A stretch of 64,000 nt of DNA. Origin: Pseudoips prasinana (lineage: Eukaryota; Arthropoda; Insecta; Lepidoptera; Nolidae). Of this stretch, positions 30,891 to 43,700 are shown one piece after another (position 1 is the stretch's first letter; each line of letters begins with the position of its first letter). Made by a program: the position numbers and the translations under genes. Location of the stretch: the NCBI GenBank assembly GCA_951640165.1, contig OX621234.1, positions 8,933,001 to 8,997,000 of the forward strand. Direction: 5' to 3'. Under the pieces are notes generated by a model. The model ran no database searches and had not been told where the DNA came from. It saw only the letters and a list, made by a program, of their open reading frames with translations.

Positions 30891-31960
30891 GATTCAGATT
30901 ATACCATAGTTCGGTATTGCTTAATAGTCCCTAAATTTGCTGACTTTCTTCGTTCCTGTCACATTTGGAAACACGTCAAACTCCTGGGAAAAGGTAACCA
31001 AATTCTTTGAGAAACCCGAACTTCTCAGCTTTATTTGGACGTGGATGAATGAGCATGTCTACAAACCACACTACCTGTACGTTTAGGTGGACTTGGCATC
31101 CGCAGAATTTCCAGTATTAGTCTCCCGCACTCCTGTTCTCAGTCCATAGCACCAAAGAGTTAGTTCTGAGGAAGATGGCTTGTTCGAGTGGCCGTTTGAC
31201 CCGTCCTCGTAGAGGCAGTGGCACCAGCCGCTCTACACTTCAGCACAATTTTTCTTATAAATTTGTCTATGAATCCTGCAGAGCGGGCCCGTCTACTATT
31301 TCTGGATGAATGGGAGTCAGCTCTTTGGGTCCAGGTGATTCTATCATCTAATATCGGTACAATGTCGGATGAAGGCACTTTCCGCATTGCTGTGTGTTTC
31401 CGTTTGGGTGTCTGTAGCGTCGCTCAGCATCGTTGGCATGGTGGCACTAGCCTCAACAGACTCAAACACCATGGCTTATCGTGCAGGAGGATAGTAGGTA
31501 GGATTCCACGCCATTAAAGCATTAACGATATCATCCATCGGGTTTTTGTCACTGCCGGCGTTCCAGCTAGGTTAGAACCAAATGGATTAGCTTGTGACGA
31601 CGCGACGGTAAAAGAACTGATGGTATGACGTTACTTCCTTGCAAATTGGGTAAGCCTTTGGTGTGGGATGTGATATGCGTTGACATCCTTGCGCCATCCC
31701 ACCTTCCAAGGACAATCAGCACTACTACTACATCAGCTGAGGCCACCAAGCAACTCAAATATACAAACCTTGAAAGAGACTACATATTTGAGCCGTTTGA
31801 AGTGGAGATGCTTGGGCCATGGGGTTTGAGAGCGCGGGTTGTTTTCCGCGAAGTATCGAAACGCGAGGCAATTCTCCCCGCATTCTGGGTATGCTGGTCA
31901 AAGGCAGCGATGTCAAATTATTTTCGACGCCCAATGATGACTTATAAGATTTGTCTAGAA
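30891..31960 (+). mobile_element. First retrotransposon, 3' part
   Basis: Broken + frames: FADFLRSCHIWKHVKLLGKG (~30935), LPVRLGGLGIRRISSISLPH (~31070), ERARLLFLDEWESALWVQVI (~31280), CVDILAPSHLPRTISTTTTS (~31678), YIFEPFEVEMLGPWGLRARV (~31770). The last two match the conserved carboxyl-terminal region of this invertebrate retroelement type. Decayed. Confidence 0.6.
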
Positions 31961-32002
31961 TTCGGCTTTGTCTATATATTGTACATAATATTTAATTTAA
32001 TA

Positions 32003-33139
32003 ATTACTTATATTCCGGTGAAATTAGACATCAAAGGTTACAATAATTGTTATTAGGCTGAAAATTGGTAGGATCGTTCATTATACTATTTTAAATAAAA
32101 TCTGAAAAGTCCTCATCGACCCGGCACGTGCAATAATAAATACTCGGGGTCAAACCTCACAAAAACGGCGCGCAAAAGCCGTTTTTGTGAGGTTTTAACT
32201 TACCGTTTTCAGCAAAACGGTAAGTTTTATCATGAAATTAGCTGAGACAAAGTTGTAGATTAGTTAATTATCTATAAAAAAAGCCACCCTTTTTTAGATA
32301 TAAGGATTCAAAAAGTTGAAAGAGTTGTAATCGTCAAAATATGCACACGTTTCCACGCCACCTTTGAGGTAATGTCTTAGCGCGTTTTTTTAAATGTGGT
32401 TTCTCCGGTGGGCTTATACCCCTGATCTGTGGTGATTCTGTCTAATTTGGAGCTATTGAATGACTCTAAATATTCGCAAGGGTTGAAACTGATAAAAAGT
32501 GTGTAAATTTAAAAAATGTCGTTATTGGGGCAATTGACTTGCACCCAGAATGACGAGGGCAAACAAGGAGAAGAAGAAGAACAAGATGAAGAGGAAACAG
32601 AAGTTTCTGATAATTTAGACTCTGATGGATATATTTTCCTTTTTTTTCTATTTACACCCCTTTTATCAATTCCAACTCTTGCCAATATCAATAGTCATTC
32701 AATAGCTTAAAATTAAACAGAATCACAACAGATCAGTGGATCAAGCCTACTGGGGAAACCACATTTAAAAATAAAAACGCGCTAATACACTACCTCAAGG
32801 GTGGCGTGGAAACGTGTGCATTTTGACGATAACAACTCTTTCAACTATTTGATTCGTTATAACTAAAAAACGGTGGCTCTTAGGAAAAAAGTATTGAGAC
32901 ATTTCTTATAGATAATTATCTAATCTACAATGTTGTCTCAGCTAATTTTGTGATAAAACTTACCCTTTTGCTGAAAATCGCGAAATACCCGTTTTTTGAG
33001 TATTTGTTTCCACATGCCAGATCAATGAGGACTTTTCACATTTCCTTTACAATAGTGTATTGAACGATCCTACCAATTTTCAGCCTAATGGGAATTATTG
33101 TAACCCTTGATGTCTAAATTGACCGGACTATTACTTATA
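32003..33139. mobile_element. Long-arm foldback element with ~10-bp target duplication
   Basis: Core ~32013-33129. Arms of roughly 450 bp (left ~32013-32475, right ~32680-33129) are imperfect reverse complements: ATTAGACATCAAAGGTTACA and GGCTGAAAATTGGTAGGATC at the left have counterparts at the right end. ATTACTTATA flanks both sides (32003-32012, 33130-33139). The ~200-bp middle holds a short ATG frame (32516-32710) with a Glu/Asp-rich stretch near GKQGEEEEQDEEETEVSDN. Long arms plus a 9-10-bp duplication suggest a Mutator-like (MULE) or foldback element. No transposase. Confidence 0.75.
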
Positions 33140-33159
33140 CCGAAGAGTTATAAATAATA

Positions 33160-34441
33160 GGTCTTTACCTATGAAATTGCCGTTTTGTATGAAAAAATTT
33201 AAACGAATTTTTTTCATGAATTTTTTTATTTGTATTAATCGAAGTAATCACCCATGCAATCAATGCATCTTTGCCATCGCAGTGGCAGTTTATTGATGCC
33301 CTTCTTAAAGAAATCAGCTGGACGGGAGGCAACAAATTCTTCAAAGGCATTTTGTACTGCCTCTCGGGTATTGAATTTTTTTCCCGCCAAGAAGTTATCC
33401 AAATTCTGGAAAAAGTAGTAGTCTGTAGGCGCAAGGTCTGGTGAGTAGGGCGGATGACGGAGAGCTTCCAACCCCAGTTCTTGCAACTTGGAGACCGTCT
33501 GCTGTGCAGTATGAGGTCGCGCGTTGTCGTGCAGGAGCAGCGGAGACGAGCGATTGACCAATGCTGGTTGGAGATGCGCCAGCTTCTCCATCATTGTGCT
33601 CAGTTCTTCACAGTACACATCTGCAGTAATGCTCACCCCGTTTGGTAAGAAGCTGTGATGAATCACACCGGCGCTAGACCACCAAACAGTGACCATCACT
33701 TTTCTAGGGGTAAGTTTTCGTTTAGGGCATTGTTTAGGTGCTGAACCAGGATCCAACCAACTTGCTGAGCGCTTGCGGTTATCAAACAGAATCCATTTTT
33801 CATCGCAGGTAACAATGCGGTTCAAAATTCCTTCATTTGTGTGTCTGTTGAGCAGTGCAAGGCACGTCTCGACGCGTACTTCGCGCTGGCGATCATTGAG
33901 TTCGTGGGGCACCCATTTGTCAAGCTTTTTTACCTTGCCAATTTGACGCAAATGGACCAATATTGTTTTGACGCTAACGTCGAAAGCTGCTGCTAATTCA
34001 GCCGTAGATTGTGTATCATCAGCTTCCACAACCGCCTTTAATTCGTCATTGTCGACCAAAGTCTTCGGACGACCGCGAGGTTCATTTTTCAGGTCGAAAT
34101 TTCCAGAACGGAAGCGAGCAAACCAATAACAGGTGGTGCGTTGGTTTGTAGTGTTAGCTCCGTAAACGTCGTTGATGTTGCGTGCCGCTTGTGCCGCGTT
34201 GCTGCCACGACGGTACTCATATTCCATAATTACTCGAATTTTTAACGTATCCATGATGACGAAAAAGATTGAAATGCGATGAAAATGTAACACTAATCAA
34301 TAAAGAAATGACTACTTTTGGAAAAAAGAATCCATGTTTTTAAAATAAAATTAATTTGAAATTAGAATTCTTAGCCAAACAAAAATTATTTTGATTTGAA
34401 ATGGCCAGTACTGCAGAACGGCAATTTCATAGGTAAAGACC
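33160..34441 (-). mobile_element. Complete mariner element
   Basis: 1282 bp. The inverted ends match perfectly over 25 bp (starting GGTCTTTACCTATGAAATTG), with TA on both sides (33158-33159, 34442-34443), the mariner target duplication. It encloses one open transposase on the minus strand. It inserted about 20 bp right of the foldback element's target duplication. Confidence 0.93.
33235..34254 (-). CDS. mariner transposase, open, 339 residues
   Basis: Cuts and re-joins its own element at TA sites in the nucleus. I start it at the ATG at 34254; the frame is open upstream only through non-ATG codons. N-terminal helix-turn-helix DNA-binding region ~1-110 (RRGSNAAQAARNINDVYG, FARFRSGNFDLKNEPRGRP); WVPHEL at 114-119, the family signature; catalytic triad D151 (TCDEKW), D243 (LLLHDNARPH) and D278 (YSPDLAPTDY). 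D243 and D278 are 34 residues apart, as in D,D34D mariners. The C-terminus GDYFD is normal. Length is close to the usual ~345. No stop or frameshift. The subfamily is not decided. Confidence 0.95.
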   Translation of the reverse strand: MDTLKIRVIMEYEYRRGSNAAQAARNINDVYGANTTNQRTTCYWFARFRSGNFDLKNEPRGRPKTLVDNDELKAVVEADDTQSTAELAAAFDVSVKTILVHLRQIGKVKKLDKWVPHELNDRQREVRVETCLALLNRHTNEGILNRIVTCDEKWILFDNRKRSASWLDPGSAPKQCPKRKLTPRKVMVTVWWSSAGVIHHSFLPNGVSITADVYCEELSTMMEKLAHLQPALVNRSSPLLLHDNARPHTAQQTVSKLQELGLEALRHPPYSPDLAPTDYYFFQNLDNFLAGKKFNTREAVQNAFEEFVASRPADFFKKGINKLPLRWQRCIDCMGDYFD

Positions 34442-34443
34442 TA

Positions 34444-37400
34444 ATATAAGAATTATGTGCCTTGTTGATTTTGAGCCTTGTTGTTCGTACATAAAAAATA
34501 TGCGAGTCAAATTTGACTGTAGCGATTCTATTGTTTATCTTGCAACGAGAGAATAAATAATTTCATTATTATTTTGCAAAACACTAATGTTCCACCATTG
34601 CTACCTCTATTTCATGGTAAAGCCCATTAAGAGTACAAATTTGTAGTGTAGATACCTACGTTCGCACATACGCTATTTCGCTTCGCATTTGTAGGTCGCT
34701 ACCCCTATTACAAAAAGTCTTTAAAATATCGAGATTTTATTGATTTCAAGGCATAGAATTTATTGTAAACTTTAATTATATCAGATTAAGGTATAAAAAA
34801 CATTATCATGTAATGTTTCAATGTCAAGAATGTTTCATCAGATTTTCATTAAAGGTTCTGTACCATAAACATTAAAAAGCATAGATTCGTGACATTATAT
34901 TTTTTTATTGTTTTTACACTAATTGATGTGATAAATTAGAGATAACGTCCACCTGCATGCTAAAAAATTAGATTCTTATTACCGTCAACAAAATACAGTC
35001 TTTTTAAATAAATATATATGTTTCTTAAAAATCATTGCCATCAACGTCATTTTTAGGCCAATTAATATTTAGACTGGTAACATTATTATTTTTTGCGATG
35101 ACAGCGCCAACTGGCGGTCGAACTTTGTAACTTCATATTGATATCTCTTGCTGTCTTGCTCTATGTGCATACTGTAATTTATTCTCGTGCTGCTTGCTGA
35201 CAAATCCAATGTTTATTAAATATGTGGTCGTGTTTGATCTGTTTTCGGCTTTGATAAATTAAATATTCTATCTCCATGTATATGTTATGCGGCAAGTCAC
35301 TTTCAAAACCAATGACATTAGATGAACTCGATGTGCGTTTTGGCCATTTTACTTGGCTTGCGTTGGTGATTCGTACATAGTCACGTGACCTAAGTGGTTT
35401 TAGGATCAATGGCGCCAAATGACTGTTACAGAAAATGTATGTGACCTAAGAGGTATTTCGACTTATTGCATTATTCCAAATGGATTACAATAACCGTTTT
35501 ATATATAAATATACATTTATAGAGAAATTAAGGAGAAAATGATGCGTAGGGCTCACGTCAATCTGGCAACAAAACAGTGCTGCTATCTATGTTGTCAACT
35601 TTGTTATCCTACAATGGAGACTATTCGTGAGATAAATATTTACGGTTAATTTATAATAAAATGAAATTGATGGATTCTCAGGAGTTTTTGAGTGAGTGCG
35701 TTTTGTGTATAAGTTGAGAATGGTGTTGGACAAGTTTCTTGGCGGGGGTTGCAGGGGCTCTCCGCTATTTAGTTTCCGCTAGTCCTATCACTGGCCCGCC
35801 ATACATTTTACTCGTGCAATAAAGTGAAACGTCAAACGGGATTGTTATTCATTTTTATTCATATATTCGAAATAATCATTGTTACCGATGTTTATTTTAT
35901 GTATGCAGTAATATGTTGAGGTAAACCCCGTTCATATTGTAATTATCACCTGTACATGTGAACCTTTTAGAAACACGAATGACATTTTGGTTCTGTACGT
36001 CAAAATGCTTTTTTGTACAAAACATCATGATACAAAGATATTTCTTACAATTCCTATACTTCTTAAAAACTCTTAAACGGACCTGAATATAGAGCGTCAA
36101 GCAGTGTTTTGTTGTCTAAGATAGTGCATCTAGTTGTGAAACTGTCTAACTGCAGTACACATCTGGTGATTGTGATCAATTTGGTTTAGCATTTAGAGTT
36201 GAGAGGACACATAGGTGACTCGTTCCTAGTGTGTTATTAGCTTTAAGTAACCATTAGGGTGGTTCCCAGTCCAGTATAAACACAGTTTTTAGTCATTGAT
36301 TTGATAATAACATCAATTTAGAATACCTGCTATATCTCTGTGATAAAATTTCATCTTTCCAGCTATGCTCCATGTTCATATTTACAAATAAAGTGGCATT
36401 GTTTTCTAGTTGTTTGTTGTTATCTTTGATTTTTAAATGGTTCATAAATTTTATTAAAAGTTTGTTGTGTTATAAGGAAACAAAATAACTTATTGAAATA
36501 AAAAAAAAAAAAAAAAAAACTGTATAGCAGTACACAGTTTTTACATGGTTTCAGTAAGTTATTTTGAATAGGCATATAACCAGTTTCTTTAGATGATTTC
36601 TCAGATCATGACCCCATATAGTCTTTTATATTTTTTTATTGACTTTATCTTAAGATAGGATTAAATTTTAATATAGACAAAGTTGGATTTTGTGCATGAA
36701 TATAAATAGAAACACATTAGATATCACTTAATAATCAAAATATTGAGTAAATGCCTTGATTTTCATACAGAAGCCTCAGTAATAAATAAATGTTTGTAAA
36801 ATGCCATGATACTTAGAAATTTATGTGGGATTGTAAACGATCATTGAACAAGAGGTCTGATGAAGAGGGGGATGGAGGGTTTCTAAATGAACAGCAGAAG
36901 TAATTAGTTGAACATTACGAAAAAGATGATAACAGAAGCCTGATTTAATAGATAGAAATTATAGTAGATAGTAATTGTTTAGGTTTGGTAGAGAATATTT
37001 AAGGACTGCTCAATGTCCAAAAAATATCTAATAAAAATATTTACAACCTTTCATTGCTGTTATTATACTGAGTATCCAAAATTCATAGCATTTATATTTA
37101 TTTCGTATATACGTTTTTTGCCTAACTTTTCAGTTCATCATCAGTTGTGCAAAATTATGTAGGTTTGTTTATATCAATAGTAAACTTCAATTTTGAATAA
37201 AATTACAATATTTTTATATGGAATATGTTATTTATAATCAATATATCTAAAGTTTCCATACATGAACTACATGTTTCATTCATAAATTTGTGATTGCATT
37301 AATATTTATATCTAATTAAAATATAACAGAACTGGTATTGGTGATGGCGGGTAGGTGAAAGAAACAGAAAGACAAATCAATGATTAATAACATTGTTTTG

Positions 37401-37451
37401 GACCACCCTTCTAACCATTAAACTGTCTAATATATAATGCATTGCTTTTAG
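34444..37451. other. Region upstream of the rhinoceros-like gene
   Basis: No coding exon seen. It should hold the promoter and an untranslated first exon, since the ATG exon has an acceptor at 37451; I cannot place the start site. A 20-base A run lies at 36500-36519, flanked by inverted CAAAATAACTTATTGA (36481) and CAGTAAGTTATTTTG (36552). Confidence 0.35.
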
Positions 37452-37452
37452 G

Positions 37453-37579
37453 TTTACAGAACGCATACTGAAGTGCCATGTAGTGAACGATGTGACATTC
37501 TACACAATGTTGTTGCCGCGTTCTAAGTGTAAAGCAGTTGAGTAATCGTGAACATGTAGGTTGTGATTAAGTACCCAAG
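37453..37579 (+). other. rno: 5' UTR part of the rhinoceros-like ATG exon
   Basis: An acceptor-like TTGCTTTTAG ends at 37452, followed by 127 untranslated bases. The initiator context CCCAAGATGTC has A at -3. Confidence 0.5.
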
Positions 37580-37764
37580 ATGTCGTTGAGAGGCACAAAG
37601 CGGGCGTCTGGGATGCGCGGCGAGGAGGCCGGCCCATCCGGCGTATCCAAGCGCCGCCGGACGGAGCCCGAGGATGCTCTTTGGCAGCTCCGGCCAGTCA
37701 GTGACCTCAAGATGTCATCAATCTATAACAGGAGTGCCTCTGAGGCTCCTGCTGAACTATTCAG
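37580..37764 (+). CDS. rno: rno-like exon 1 (ATG exon)
   Basis: ATG at 37580, donor GTTTGT. Encodes MSLRGTKRASGMRGEEAGPS through SEAPAELF plus two bases of Arg62. Confidence 0.92.
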
Positions 37765-40700
37765 GTTTGTGCACTGTTTGTACCTGAAACCATCAATAAC
37801 ATAGTTTAATATTGATTAACTTAATATAAGTATATGGATAAGGCCTATGCTATTGTAAGTATTATTGATTTGTAATTGCACCATATTTTATTTATTATAA
37901 TTAATGTTACACTATTGTACAACTTATATATGTAAGATATGTTCTTTAAGTATGTATCTATTGTCATCTTAAACTGCAAAATTTGTATGCTGGCAATTTG
38001 TAAACTTCAATTTAAGTTATTGTGTGTCCTTTGCGAATAGTTATTTTTAACCCTATTTTAGTTTGTAGTTTGGGTAATATTTGTATTGTAAACATGTTCC
38101 AGTGATATTACATCATGTTATGCAAGTTGTATAAGAAAGTCTACCGAAGTTAATTCTGGTATCACAAGAAGATAAAAATAAACCTTTTTTCCGTATATTT
38201 TTAGGGATATAAATTTAAATAGAAGGCAGATTTTCCTCTTACTTCATATTTCACAATTGTCTTTCTTATAATTAAACAATAGAATTTGATAAAATACTCT
38301 CAGTGAAAATAAAAGTAACTTCTGAAGTAACACAATTACCATTCTTAAATAATTGTGAACATTTTACGCCAAAAGTTTGGTCTTGTTACGTACTTTGTTG
38401 TTGTACTTAAAGTGTTTCACTGTGTTGTATGCTACAGCAATTGTTGATAAGAAGCTATTCCATTTGCAAAGTGTGCTTTAGCTTAATTTTATAAACAATT
38501 TAAAATATATGATAACACAAACATAGGACTGAGAAGTGCTTATACATTGTTTGATTGTTAATTATAATTGTTACGTATATGTGAATCATGTATTAGCTAT
38601 GCGAATTACTTGTGCTGTGTGTATTATTCGTAAGTTTTATAATTAGTAATAATTCCTTACTTATAAGTATTTTTCATTAAGTATTTTAAATGTTTTGAAC
38701 TTATTGAAATATTTGTTGAAAGTAATGAGATATTATTAAAAATGGAGAAGATTAAATTAAAATTCTACTACAGACATAATTGTAAGTAATAAAATAAATA
38801 AAGCTGTGGCAATATCTAACATACACTATACTATACCATTTGTAAATTGTATTAGATTAATGTAATTCTACTACTTAGTAGTAAAACTGGCCAAGTATAA
38901 GAGTGAGGGGATGCATTAGGGTCATGAATTAGTTTCTAATAGAATTAACTCTAAAGTTATACAAAATGTTGTATTTCTTAGGCAATTACGTTTCAAGTTA
39001 TGAAAGATTACACTACAACTAAAAACTTTTGTAGAGGCTTGTCCCATTGAATTCTTTGCATTCCTCTTGTCTTCCTGGGAAACCAGTCTTTTATTATTTT
39101 TGTTCAATTTTCCTTTTTTCTGTCGCATAAAGTTTCCTGTCCATTTTCATTTCAGCTTTTTGATGAAAGTTTCAACATTTTACAACTTTGTTTTTTCTTT
39201 GAAGTTTGGAGTTAACTTTGTCTCTGCTTCTTACAGCTGAAACAGTTCTCTCTATACTCTTGTAACATACTTAGAGCTTCTGTAATTTTTTTTGAAGTTA
39301 TACTTCTTTTGGCGCGATGGAGAAAAATGATGAGAGTGAATTTTCACACCGACACCAAAAAATTTAACAGCATGAAGTTAGTTCTAGGTGGTATGACAGT
39401 GAATTTTTACGATGCGCGCGCATCGTCAAAATAACAGCATGAAGTTAGTTCTAGGTGGTATGAAAATTGATAACTATGTTCAAGTTGTATATTAAGAAGC
39501 ATAACTTCTAACGCGTGTACATAAGTACACACAAGTTTTTTTTTAGTACAGACCATGTGTTATATGGATATATGTTAACCAGGGTAGTATGTGGGTATCA
39601 AAGGCCTTCTTGTTGAAGAAAATTTTCATGTCTCTTTTTCTCGTAACTTCTGCTAGTGACCAGTACCTTTTCCATATGTTAGTTACTGTTTGTCAGCTGT
39701 CCTAGACTCCAAATCACCCATGTTTAGTCTTTTTGTGTTTGTTTATTTATTAAATCAACACTCAAACCCTACTAGCCAACATATGTTAATTTGACTTGAT
39801 AAAAATGGTCTTCAAAGCCTGTCGCTGCGTCCTTGTCTATGCTATGTTTTTTTCATTGATAATCTGAAAAGAAATAGTCAGGTCACAGGCAAAACCTAGT
39901 CTTTATTTTATACAACTGTTAAGTCTCTATCTATCTGTAAATTGACAATATTAACATTTACAGACATTTTTTCATGCCTAAATTACTTCAATGTAAGTTT
40001 CAAATGCTTATAATAAAACTAGATTCAATTAACCTACCTGGTTAAATAATGTGCAAGACATTGTGGGTTTATTAAGTATATTCAGGGTAAATATGCCTTA
40101 TTTATCTTACTCAGCAATACCAGGCTTGATCTGATGATTCATGGATATGCTGTGTGTATCATTTTTGCGATCATTATTAATTTTTGTACAACTCACCACT
40201 TTTTACCAGTTTCTTGTGACAATATTATGGTAATTTTTGATGTTCCAAATGGAGGGATATGATCTCTCTCAACTATATAGGTACTGTTTAAAAGTAAATT
40301 AAAAAAGGTCCCCTCACTCTACAAAATAATGTTATTAAAGAGTCTTATTTAAATAGAAATTATTGACACTGAACTATTAAGATCCTCACTTATAATGAGC
40401 TTGTTTTATAGAATAGGATTTTGTTAATTGTACTAAAATTATGTTAAGCGAATTTGTGTACCATGCATGTTGTTTGCTGGGAGTGTTACAATTTATGCTG
40501 CCATCTTTAATAAAGTATGACTATATGTCTCTTAAAAAACTGCAGCATCTGATTGTAGAATAAGATGCTGCTTCCATAGACTCCAGAGGGCACTACTGTT
40601 TCACCCCAAACAGGAAGTTACTTATGATATTTTCAAGTTGAAGAGAATTCAGTTTGGATATAATTTAGGAATTTAAGTATTTTATATATATCAAGATCCC

Positions 40701-43700
40701 CACATTAAATTTTCAGTCAATTTGTAATTTTCTGGATTAATATGTCCCATGCTTCGAGAAGAAGATAAATAAAATCTATAAATATGCAAAAGTCAGCCAT
40801 GCTTAGAGAATAAGATAAAAAGTCATAAATAATGCAGAGGTCAGGCATATTTTTTGTATGAAATGAGTTTTACAATTTGATTTTTTACTATACATCCACA
40901 CTAATCGTAACCTAAATAGTTTATCTTATTAGATATAACTTAAACCTAACTGCATAATTCAATAATATACAACCATAAAAAAGATGGAATGCTTAGACAG
41001 GCTGAAATTACTAGTAAGGTATTTTGTTTTAGTAAAGTGTTTGCATGTGGTAGACAAAAAAATTCCAGAAGTTTTTCACCTTCTAATCCAATCAAACAGT
41101 GTGTTACGGTAAGATAATTCTCAAATTTTATTATGCTCTTGCCAAATTATGTTTTAAACTATCATACATAGTACTTATTGAAAATCATTAACTTTGTATT
41201 AAGCAGTACCTTTACTAAATCCCTAGTAAATATAACACATCAATATTAAGACATACATAGGAAAACAGTCCTTATTTCTAGTAAATTTAGGTTTAAAATA
41301 TTGTAATTTTGTTGTATAAATTTATTGGATTCACAATACATTGACATATCTGAATTCTATTAACTACTGTGGGGTCTTTAGCTTAATTTCCTAGATTATC
41401 TTTTATAATTGAATATTTTCACGTATATAAAATAAAATAAGTTATTGGATCGACTGATTACGAATTAAACATTTGCTGGCTCTAGATATATTGCAGTAGG
41501 TATATTACAAATTGAGTGCATCCTGCAGTGACAACAGTTTCTTATTAATTTTGTGTTCCTTTCATTATAAAGCATGTCAATATAAGTCCTATCTCTTCAA
41601 GATGGGTCGGTGGCTGTGCGAGAGAGTCGTGGCAAGTAAGTTGGGACGATATTCCAGCGGCGTTTTGTGTTTTTCTTTAGATCTCAATGTCTCGTAATTG
41701 AAGATGTGAGGCTGAAACGAAACAAATATGAATGTATTTTACACTATATCGTCCAAAAATGGATAAGCACATGATGACCTCTAAATTTGCCATGGTATTC
41801 TGCTACGCAGCACTTAAATTGCCGGTAGTGACATCACGAATGACGTGTGTCATATGTGAAAGACATTTGTTTCTTGTCATTAATGTTGACGTTACCAGCA
41901 ATGTGTAGCGACGCGTAGCGGTTTATTATGGCAATTTTAGACGTTATAAGGCTTAACCTTCACTCGAATTTCAAAGTAAGCTTTAAACTAAGAATAAAAC
42001 TTATACAAGTCACATCAAGTCATAGCCAATCTTATATGGGAAGTTACACATTGTTAACAAAGTTTGTATATTGATGTATTGAGAGGTAATCAGTCATTTA
42101 AGATTTATGCTTCTTAACCCTTAAACAGTTTGTACTATAAAAGACCACATCAATTTCATCCTTACTACTTTGGAATAAGGTCCAAAAACAATGAAAAAGA
42201 AATATAATGAAGCGTGGTTAAAGGTTAAATATAATTAGTAATTTGTGTGATATATTGTATATTATCTTGACCCAGTAATAAATACAAATTTGCATGCCTG
42301 CTTTCATACAAGGAATCATGTTTATTTTTAAGTATTAAGAAAACAACTCAGGTTTGATTTCTGTTTATATAATTAGAGTCATTTGATCTGATTGTTAAAA
42401 AACTAATTTATTATTTTTTATTGAGTAGATATCATTTACTAGTACAATAAGCAAGATATTTTTATTTACTATGCAGGAAAACTGTATTGGTGGTAAAAAA
42501 TACAATTTAAGGCTCCATGCAGGCTTCAAAAGGTGATGCGCACGCGCATGCGCATTAAGGTTTTTAAATTTTCAACTCTGTTCTTGGCTTTGAATTGAGA
42601 AATTTAGCTGAGACATTTTAATACAAACGTATTTTACCTAACTTTGAAAAGGAATCTGCAGTAAATAATGTTAATATTCTATATTGATGAAACATGTAAT
42701 ATTTAATTTCTTTAGTATTCATAAGAGTCCGAAGTTACATGTTAACAAAAAATATTAATATGTCTAGTCATTTCTATAAACAAACAAAGTAATATATACA
42801 TCACTACACTATTCTTCTTTGCCAGATAAGTCCAATTCAATATTTACTAAGATGGACTAAGATCGAATAAATAACCTTACTTTGTTTATAGATATGATCA
42901 TGACAAAAACGTACTAACAAAGCAAAGGCTTGACCGTTGCAGTAGTTAACTGGAGCCACATATGACATTCCAGAAAGGACCTTATCAGCGCCATGAAACT
43001 TCCTGACAACGAGCCACTAACACCGTCAACATACTGGATTATTACTGACACATGGAAACAGGATTGGGAGAGAGGAGTACAGGTGCCGGTTAATCCTGAC
43101 TCTTTACCTGCACCCAAAGTCAAGATCATTGAAAATCCAATGCCACCAAACTTCCAGGAATTCAAATTGTAAGTATACCTTTGTTTATTTGTTCAGTTCT
43201 TGTAGTAGCGTCTTTGTGTCAGGAGACGGGGGCATCAATTACATGTGTAAGTCTTTCTGAAGTCCGCTTATGGCTGGAATCGCACTAGCGGACCCTCTGG
43301 TATAGCGCGTATCCATGGGCAGCGGTGATCATTTACAATCAGGCGACCCATTCTCTCTCTTGGTATTCTATAAAAAATTAATTGTAACTACAGAAAAATG
43401 TTACTAATTTACATTTGGGCATAATAGCCCTATTACAAAGTCAAATATTAATATGAATTATTTATATAACTATGGAGAACACAGTCCGCATTGTATGTTT
43501 ATGAGAGTTAACTCCTGAAATAAGCAAATCTTTTCACTGAAGAGTAGCATAAGACCAGGACTATATCTTCTAATTCTAATATATTTAATAGCCATCCATG
43601 TTATGCAATATGATTTTGCCTATATAAAGATAGAATTGATTATCTGGACGGTATTTACATATGTATATGCATATTTGGATCACAAATATTCAAGATAGAA

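Noticed and set aside
32516..32710. Real small gene in the foldback centre
   Set aside because: Too short and low in complexity; kept only as a note under the element.
39365..39463. CRISPR array
   Set aside because: Only two repeat units, in an animal intron.
41601..41640. Cassette exon of the rno-like gene
   Set aside because: Exons 1 and 2 already join in exact family register; this piece would break it.
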